DNA of 10,159 nucleotides from Reyranella sp. (GTDB lineage: Bacteria; Pseudomonadota; Alphaproteobacteria; Reyranellales; Reyranellaceae): the NCBI GenBank assembly GCA_030679805.1, contig JAUXST010000799.1, positions 1 to 10,159 on the forward strand, given 5' to 3'. Position 1 is the stretch's first letter; every line of letters starts with the position of its first letter. Both the position numbers and the translations under genes were made by a program. Below the pieces are notes generated by a model that saw only the letters and a program-made list of their open reading frames with translations, did not search any database and was not told the DNA's origin. This document shows positions 5,519 through 10,159 of this stretch, piece by piece.

Positions 5519-5585
5519 GCGAAACCCCTACGACCAATACGGCGAAAACATACGAAAACCTTGGGGCCAGTCGCCAGCTCCCGCT

Positions 5586-5599
5586 TTGATTCACATCAA
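5586..5599 (-). promoter_or_regulatory. Perfect FNR/FixK-type anaerobox upstream of the eRF1-like gene
   Basis: TTGATTCACATCAA matches TTGAT-N4-ATCAA at all ten specified positions. It lies in the 111-bp gap between the end of the exporter operon (5630) and the eRF1-like start (5518). On the minus strand a possible -10 (TATGTT, 5552-5547) would put the transcript start near 5540, with the box centred around -52. That is not the ideal -41.5, so the exact start is uncertain. Confidence 0.65.
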
Positions 5600-5629
5600 T
5601 CCGTGCCCTGTTCGCGGGCCGGCCGGTCC

Positions 5630-6736
5630 CTACTGCAGCTTGCGGCCGAACAGCCAGGTCGCGTAGCCGAGCGTCACCGCGGCGATCACCATCATCGGCC
5701 ACAGCAGGTCCCAGGCCAGCGCCCAGGTGAGGTCGCGCAGGAAGACACCGCGCGAGAGTTCCATCATGTAGCGGATCGGATTGACGTAGGTGAGCAGCTG
5801 GCACCATTGCGGCATGTTGGCGATGGGCGTGGTGAAGCCCGATAGGACGGTCGACGGCGACAGCAGCAGAAACACCCCGAGGATCGCCTGCTGCTGGGTC
5901 TTGGCGATCGAGGAGATCACCAGGCCGATGCCGATCGCCGACAGTACGAAGAGGACGATGCCCACATCGAACAGCAGGATGTCGCCGACGAACGGCACTC
6001 CGTAGACGAGGACGGCGATGGCGGCAATGACGTTGGCCTCGATGAAGCCGATGCAGAGTGCCGGAATCGTCTTGCCGGCCAGGATCTCCATCGGCCTGAG
6101 CGGCGTCACGAGGAGCTGGTCGAAGGTGCCGAGTTCGCGTTCGCGCGCCATCGACAGCGCGGTGATCATCAGGGTCGCTACGATGGTCAGCAGCACGGTG
6201 AGCCCGGGCAGGATGAACCAGCGGCTCTCGAAGTTCGGGTTGAACCAGGCGCGGGTCTGGATCTCCAGCCCGGCGCCTGCGGCGCCGGCGGGCGCGTACT
6301 CGCGATTGAAGCCTTCGACGATGGCGGCGGCGTAGTTCTGGATGATGAGCGCGCTGTTGGAGCGCCGCCCGTCGAGCAGAAGCTGGATGCGCGCCGGCCG
6401 GCCCGCCGCCACGTCGGCGGAGAAGGTCTGGCCGATGTGCAGGACGGCCTTGACCCGTTGCGCGGCGATATCCTCCTCGACGGCGACGGGATTGTCATAA
6501 GCGGCGGCGATGCGGAAGGTGGGCGAACCCTCGAAGCGGCTCACCAGATCGCGCGCCGGCCGCGTGGCATCCTCGTTCCAGAGGCCGAGCGACACGTTGT
6601 TCACCTCGAAGTTCGCGGCAGCGGCGAAGAGAACGAGCTGGATGATCGGCGGGGCCACGAGCACGAAGCGGCTCTTGCGGTCCTTCCACAGCATCAGGAA
6701 TTCCTTGATGATCAGCGAGCGGATGCGCTGCCACAT
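5630..6736 (-). CDS. ybhR: ABC-2 type exporter permease, YbhR-like
   Basis: The 368-residue inner-membrane protein begins with a cytoplasmic helix IRSLIIKEFLMLWKDRKSR, then TM1 (FVLVAPPIIQLVLFAAAANF). A large periplasmic domain (about 45-175, VNNVSLGLWNEDATRPARDL to WFNPNFESRW) follows, then five further hydrophobic segments beginning FILPGLTVLLTIVATLMITAL and including the MAREREL-GTFDQLLVTPLRP coupling loop. This is the ABC-2 permease plan, and the length equals that of E. coli YbhR as I recall it. It would pair with the preceding permease. The ATG at 6736 starts 4 nt after that gene's stop and uses GGAG inside it; an open frame back to 6775 overlaps the upstream gene without support. It is the last exporter gene. 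In E. coli the YbhFSR exporter is linked to drug and cation efflux; the substrate here is unknown. Confidence 0.88.
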   Translation of the reverse strand: MWQRIRSLIIKEFLMLWKDRKSRFVLVAPPIIQLVLFAAAANFEVNNVSLGLWNEDATRPARDLVSRFEGSPTFRIAAAYDNPVAVEEDIAAQRVKAVLHIGQTFSADVAAGRPARIQLLLDGRRSNSALIIQNYAAAIVEGFNREYAPAGAAGAGLEIQTRAWFNPNFESRWFILPGLTVLLTIVATLMITALSMARERELGTFDQLLVTPLRPMEILAGKTIPALCIGFIEANVIAAIAVLVYGVPFVGDILLFDVGIVLFVLSAIGIGLVISSIAKTQQQAILGVFLLLSPSTVLSGFTTPIANMPQWCQLLTYVNPIRYMMELSRGVFLRDLTWALAWDLLWPMMVIAAVTLGYATWLFGRKLQ

Positions 6737-6740
6737 CGGC

Positions 6741-7874
6741 CTACTCCAGGCTGCGCCGGGTGCGCCTGATCGCAACCGTCAGGAACACCGCCGCGAAAGC
6801 CAGCAGGGCGGCAATATTGGGCAGCAGGATCGGCCACACGTCGCCGGCCAGAAACAGCGTCTGCAGGCTGGAGACATAGTAGCGGGCGGCGAAGACCGTG
6901 GTCACCGCCTGTATCCAGGCCGGCATGGTCTCGATGTCGAACATGAGGCCCGAGAGGATGAGCGCCGGCATGAAGGTGATGAGGAAGGCGAGCTGGGCCG
7001 CCACGAACTGGCTGCGCGCCACGGTCGAGATCAACAGCCCCATCGCCAGCGAAACCACCAGGAACACGGCGGAAATACCGATCAGGACTGGGAAGGAACC
7101 GCGAAACGGCACCTCGAAGACGAAGATGCCCAGGCCGACCGAAACGGCAAGCCCGCCCATGCCGAGCACGAAGTAGGCGACCAGCTTGCCGAGCATGATC
7201 TCCGTCATCGTCGCGGGCGACACCATGAGCGCCTCCATGGTGCCGCGCTCCCATTCGCGGGCAACCACCAGTGCAGTCAGAAGCGCACCGATCATGGTCA
7301 TCACCATGGCGATCAGGCCGGGCACGATGAAGTTGGCGCTGCGCAGCTCGGGATTGAACCAGTAGCGGTGCTCGAGCACCACCGCGGGCCTCGCGTGCTG
7401 TGCCCGGTCGCTCAGGCGGCCCTGCGCCCAGTTGGCCAGGGCTCCCAGCGCATATCCTTCGACGATGCGGGCGTTGTTGGAGTCCACACCGTTGACGAAG
7501 ATCCCGATTTCGGCGGGGCGCAGCGGATCGACGACCTTGCGGGAGAAATCGCCGCGCAGGACGGCGTAGCCCGCGATGTCGCCGCGCATGAGAGCGGCTT
7601 CGGCCTGGCGCGAGTCGACGAACCGGACCGGTCTGAAATAGGGCGTGCTGGCGAAGCTCTGGTAGAGGCCGGAAGATTCGACGGTCCTGTTCTCGTCGAC
7701 CACGCCGAACCTGACGTCGCGTGCGTCGAGCGAGATCCCGTATCCGATCAGGATCAGCAGCACGACGGGCATCACCAGCGCGATGGCGATCGACGATGGA
7801 TCACGCACGATCTGCACGAATTCCTTGCGGAGGAGTCCGCGAAAACGCCGGCCGAACGGCCCGCCGCCGCTCAC
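6741..7874 (-). CDS. ybhS: ABC-2 type exporter permease, YbhS-like
   Basis: The protein is 377 residues from GTG 7874. The N-terminal amphipathic segment LLRKEFVQIVRDPSS leads into TM1 (about 29-46, IAIALVMPVVLLILIGYGI). A periplasmic domain (VRFGVVDENRTVESSGLY to FNPELRSANF) follows, then five hydrophobic segments starting FIVPGLIAMVMTMIGALLTALVVA, with the coupling loop REWERGTMEALMVSPATMTE. Its length equals that of E. coli YbhS as I recall it. It is expected to form the membrane channel with the following permease. The GTG overlaps the TGA of the ATPase gene in GTGA (7874-7871), with AGGGG 7 nt upstream, indicating translational coupling. The frame remains open far upstream (to 8495) inside the ATPase gene, but that part is arginine-rich shadow sequence. 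Confidence 0.88.
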   Translation of the reverse strand: MSGGGPFGRRFRGLLRKEFVQIVRDPSSIAIALVMPVVLLILIGYGISLDARDVRFGVVDENRTVESSGLYQSFASTPYFRPVRFVDSRQAEAALMRGDIAGYAVLRGDFSRKVVDPLRPAEIGIFVNGVDSNNARIVEGYALGALANWAQGRLSDRAQHARPAVVLEHRYWFNPELRSANFIVPGLIAMVMTMIGALLTALVVAREWERGTMEALMVSPATMTEIMLGKLVAYFVLGMGGLAVSVGLGIFVFEVPFRGSFPVLIGISAVFLVVSLAMGLLISTVARSQFVAAQLAFLITFMPALILSGLMFDIETMPAWIQAVTTVFAARYYVSSLQTLFLAGDVWPILLPNIAALLAFAAVFLTVAIRRTRRSLE

Positions 7875-9613
7875 GACGCATCCCCTGCCGGGCGGGCTTC
7901 GGCATCGTGCGACTCGATCAGCGCGACGAAGGCATCCTCCAGCGTCGGCTCCGGCATGGCGACGCTCACGAACCGGCGCTTCAGCTCGTCGGGACGGCCG
8001 GTTGCGATCATCCGGCCGGCATAGACGATGCCGAGGCGGTCGCAATACTCGGCCTCGTCCATGAAGTGCGACGTCACCAGGATGGTGACACCGAGGTCGG
8101 CGAGCGCCCCGATGCGCTGCCAGAAGGCCCGGCGCATCAGTGGATCGACACCCGAGGTCGGCTCGTCGAGGAACAGCACCCGCGGCTCGTGCAGGAGCGC
8201 GCAGCCCAGCGCCAGCCGCTGCTTGAAGCCGAGCGGCAGGCCGCCGGCCTCGGCATCGACGACGGCGCCGAGGTCGAAGCTGTCGATCGTCCAGGCGATG
8301 CGGTCTCGCCGGCGGGCGCCGGCCAGACCGTAGACGCCGCTGAAGAAGTCGAGGTTGTCGCGCACCGACAGGTTGCCGTAGAGCGAAAAGCGCTGCGACA
8401 TGTAGCCGATGCGCTCGCGTGCGGTGGCGCGCGCCCGGCCGAGATCGACGCCGGCGACATGGGCACTGCCGTGGCTGGGTTCGAGCAGCCCGCACAGCAT
8501 GCGGAAGGTCGTCGACTTGCCGGCGCCATTGGGGCCGAGGAGGCCGAAGATTTCGCCGGGCGCGACGGTGAAGGTGACGTGGTCGACGGCGCGGAACTTG
8601 CCGAAGTCGCGGGTCAGCTCATGGGCCTCGATGGCCGCGCCATTGCCCTCCAAGCCCGCGCCGTTGTGCAGACCGTCCATCACCGCTGGCTTCGTCTCGA
8701 CCTGCAGCAGGCTCACGAAGGCATCCTCGAAACGCGGCCGGATCGGTCTCGGAACCGTGCCGTCGCCGCCCAGGATCTTCGGGTCGGGCAGCATTGCCCC
8801 TTCCTTGAGGACCAACCGCACGCTGCCGCTCTGGATGGTGGCGTCGGCGACGTCGGGATGGGCGGCGGCCACGCGCTGCGCTTCATGGCGCTGGCCCTCC
8901 GGCAGGTCGATCAGGAAGGTGCGATCCTTCAGGCGGCCGGTGAAGTCGGCGGGCGCGCCGGAGGCCAGCAGCCGTCCGCCGTCGAACAGCAGGAAGCTGT
9001 CGCAGCGCTCGGTCTCGTCGAGGTAGGCCGTGCTCCACACCACCGCCACGCCTTCGCCCGCCATCGTTCGAACGATGCGCCACAGTTCGCGGCGCGACGC
9101 CGGATCGACGCCGGCGCTCGGCTCGTCGAGCAGCAGCAGCCGTGGCCGCGCCAGCAGGGCGCAGGCCAGCCCCAGCTTCTGCTTCATGCCGCCCGAAAGC
9201 TGGCCGGCGAGCCGGCTTTTGAAAGGCAGTAGTCCGGTAAAGGAGAGTAGGTCGGCGAAGCGCTTCTCTCGTGTCGCCTCGTCGAGATCATGCAGGTCGG
9301 CATGCAGGTTGAGATTCTCGTCGACGGTGAGATCCTCGTAGAGGCCGAAGCGTTGCGGCATGTAGCCGATGTCGCGCTGGTAGGCGCCGATGTCGGTCAC
9401 GCTGTCGTGACCCAAGACCGAGATCGAGCCGGCGTCGGGCTTCAGCAAGCCGGCGATCAGACGCAGCAGGGTCGTCTTGCCAGCGCCGTCGGGGCCGACC
9501 AGCCCGGTGATCTGCCCGGCAAGGATTGCGGCGGTGACGCGGTCGAGCGCCGTCACCGTGCCGAAGCGTTTGGTGAGGCCTTCGAGCACCACTGCGGGCG
9601 CAGGCGACGCCAT
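7871..9613 (-). CDS. ybhF: Double-NBD ABC exporter ATPase, YbhF-like
   Basis: The 580-residue cytoplasmic ATPase has two fused nucleotide-binding domains. NBD1 has Walker A GPDGAGKTT (40-48), signature LSGGMKQKL (139-147), Walker B LLLLDEP (159-165) and D-loop SAGVDP, but its switch position reads WSTAYLDE (193-200), with Ala where His is usual. NBD2 has Walker A GPNGAGKST (360-368), Walker B VLFLDEP (479-485) and a normal switch His516 (VTSHFMDE), but a degenerate signature LPLGFKQRL (459-467). A linker of about 110 residues (VRLVLKEGA, PRFEDAFVSLL) joins them. Length, the GPDGAGKTT variant and both deviations match E. coli YbhF from memory. One ATP site is therefore probably catalytic and the other degenerate. 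The ATG at 9613 follows the adaptor stop by 5 nt; its stop overlaps the next gene. Confidence 0.93.
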   Translation of the reverse strand: MASPAPAVVLEGLTKRFGTVTALDRVTAAILAGQITGLVGPDGAGKTTLLRLIAGLLKPDAGSISVLGHDSVTDIGAYQRDIGYMPQRFGLYEDLTVDENLNLHADLHDLDEATREKRFADLLSFTGLLPFKSRLAGQLSGGMKQKLGLACALLARPRLLLLDEPSAGVDPASRRELWRIVRTMAGEGVAVVWSTAYLDETERCDSFLLFDGGRLLASGAPADFTGRLKDRTFLIDLPEGQRHEAQRVAAAHPDVADATIQSGSVRLVLKEGAMLPDPKILGGDGTVPRPIRPRFEDAFVSLLQVETKPAVMDGLHNGAGLEGNGAAIEAHELTRDFGKFRAVDHVTFTVAPGEIFGLLGPNGAGKSTTFRMLCGLLEPSHGSAHVAGVDLGRARATARERIGYMSQRFSLYGNLSVRDNLDFFSGVYGLAGARRRDRIAWTIDSFDLGAVVDAEAGGLPLGFKQRLALGCALLHEPRVLFLDEPTSGVDPLMRRAFWQRIGALADLGVTILVTSHFMDEAEYCDRLGIVYAGRMIATGRPDELKRRFVSVAMPEPTLEDAFVALIESHDAEARPAGDAS

Positions 9614-9618
9614 GGCTT

Positions 9619-10159
9619 CTATTTTCCGAGTGGAACGCGGATGGTGACGGGCATGCCCTGGCGCAGCCGGTCGTCGGGATCGCGTACGAAGACCCGCAAC
9701 CGGTAGACCAGCTGCGTCCGCAATTCCGTCGTCTCGACGGTCTTGGGCGTGAACTCGGCGGTCGGCGAAATGAAGCCGATCCAGCCATCGTAGCTGCGGT
9801 TGGGATCGGTATCGGAGGTGATCTTGACCTCGAGGCTGGGGCGGATGCGGCCGAGGTTGGGCTCCGAGATGTAGGTGCGTACCCAGACCTTGTCCGTCAA
9901 CGCGATGGTGTAAATCGGGGTGTTCGGGCCCACCATGGCGCCCGGTTCGACGATGCGGCTGAGCACGACGCCATCGGCCGGTGCCTTCAGTTCGGTATCG
10001 ATCAGTCGGCGTTCGGCCAGCGACTGCATGGCCTTCTGGGAGAGCAGGAGGGCCTTCGCCTGGTCGATGTCCTCCTGGCGGGGGCCGATCTCGGTCAGCC
10101 GCAGGGCCTGGCTGGTCACATCGAGCCGTGCCCGGGCGGCATCGAATGCATTCTTGGCG
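9619..10159 (-). CDS. ybhG: HlyD/YbhG-like periplasmic adaptor (C-terminal part)
   Basis: The last 179 codons of a membrane-fusion-type adaptor are in the window; the rest lies beyond the right edge. The visible part begins in the alpha-helical hairpin (AKNAFDAARARLDVTSQALRL, then GPRQEDIDQAKALLLSQKAMQSLAERRL). It continues through the second lipoyl half-motif (TELKAPADGVVLSRIVEPGAMVGPNTPIYTI) and the beta-barrel (KVWVRTYISEPNLGRIRPSLEVKI), ending with RLRQGMPVTIRVPLGK. Members link inner-membrane exporters to an outer-membrane exit. The phrase LTEIGPRQEDI at the hairpin is typical of YbhG-type proteins. The reading frame is open to the window edge without a convincing start, so it is a true partial gene. 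It is the most upstream exporter gene visible, and the promoter of the operon is outside the window. Confidence 0.88.
   Translation of the reverse strand, partial: AKNAFDAARARLDVTSQALRLTEIGPRQEDIDQAKALLLSQKAMQSLAERRLIDTELKAPADGVVLSRIVEPGAMVGPNTPIYTIALTDKVWVRTYISEPNLGRIRPSLEVKITSDTDPNRSYDGWIGFISPTAEFTPKTVETTELRTQLVYRLRVFVRDPDDRLRQGMPVTIRVPLGK

Noticed and set aside
5037..5807. A 256-codon minus-strand frame spanning the eRF1-like gene, its upstream gap and the end of the YbhR-like gene
   Set aside because: It overlaps two supported genes in a different frame, its translation is arginine/proline-rich, and the 136-residue protein in the other frame has a recognisable fold and a ribosome site.
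7875..8495. An N-terminal extension of about 207 codons on the YbhS-like permease
   Set aside because: It overlaps the ATPase gene in another frame, is arginine/alanine-rich, and the GTG at 7874 has a ribosome site, a coupled GTGA overlap and gives the normal family length.
6510..9232. Very long open frames on the plus strand opposite the exporter genes, including one of about 500 codons across 6510-8024 and another across 7721-9232
   Set aside because: They are antisense to strongly supported ABC genes with intact Walker and permease motifs. Their translations are rich in His, Arg, Gln and Gly with no recognisable domain, as expected for antisense frames in GC-rich DNA.

Overview
The window is high-GC DNA, densely coding, with short intergenic gaps. 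Taken together, an IalB-like periplasmic protein, FNR/FixK-type boxes (TTGAT-N4-ATCAA), a small CxxCH cytochrome c beside a CBS-BON protein, and a CHRD-domain exported protein point to a free-living or plant/soil/water-associated alphaproteobacterium (Hyphomicrobiales or Rhodospirillales type). I infer this from gene content only; the genus cannot be fixed. No RNA gene, CRISPR array, transposase or phage gene is visible.

Layout. (1) Positions 1-67 hold the first 22 codons of a minus-strand exported protein. (2) 159-593 (minus) encodes a SnoaL-like protein. It is divergent from 780-1780 (plus), a two-gene unit encoding a CBS-CBS-BON protein and a small periplasmic cytochrome c. The shared 186-bp gap carries a near-perfect anaerobox at 701-714. 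(3) Two minus-strand genes follow: a SAM methyltransferase (1761-2516), whose 3' end overlaps the cytochrome gene, and a ChrR/YieF-type flavin reductase (2622-3191). They are separated by a 75-bp palindromic element. (4) Three plus-strand genes follow: IalB-like (3288-3785), a MerR-type regulator with the three mercury-type cysteines (3928-4341) and a CHRD-domain exported protein (4497-4934). A perfect 18-bp hairpin then separates the convergent genes. (5) From 5108 to the window end everything is on the minus strand: a small eRF1/pelota-like protein (5108-5518) with a perfect anaerobox upstream, preceded by a four-gene ABC exporter cluster in the order HlyD-like adaptor, double ATPase, permease, permease. 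Order, subunit lengths and motifs match Escherichia coli ybhGFSR as I remember them.

How the genes fit together. The exporter genes abut or overlap and should form one operon and one machine: inner-membrane permease heterodimer, cytoplasmic double-NBD ATPase and periplasmic adaptor. The CBS-BON/cytochrome c unit and the eRF1-like gene are separately placed but each has an FNR/FixK-type box, which suggests shared control by low oxygen. The remaining genes (reductase, methyltransferase, SnoaL-like, IalB-like, MerR, CHRD) look like single-gene units. I do not see a clearly new multi-gene system. The most interesting signals are the two anaeroboxes and what they control, the mercury-type MerR without mer genes, and the two palindromic elements.
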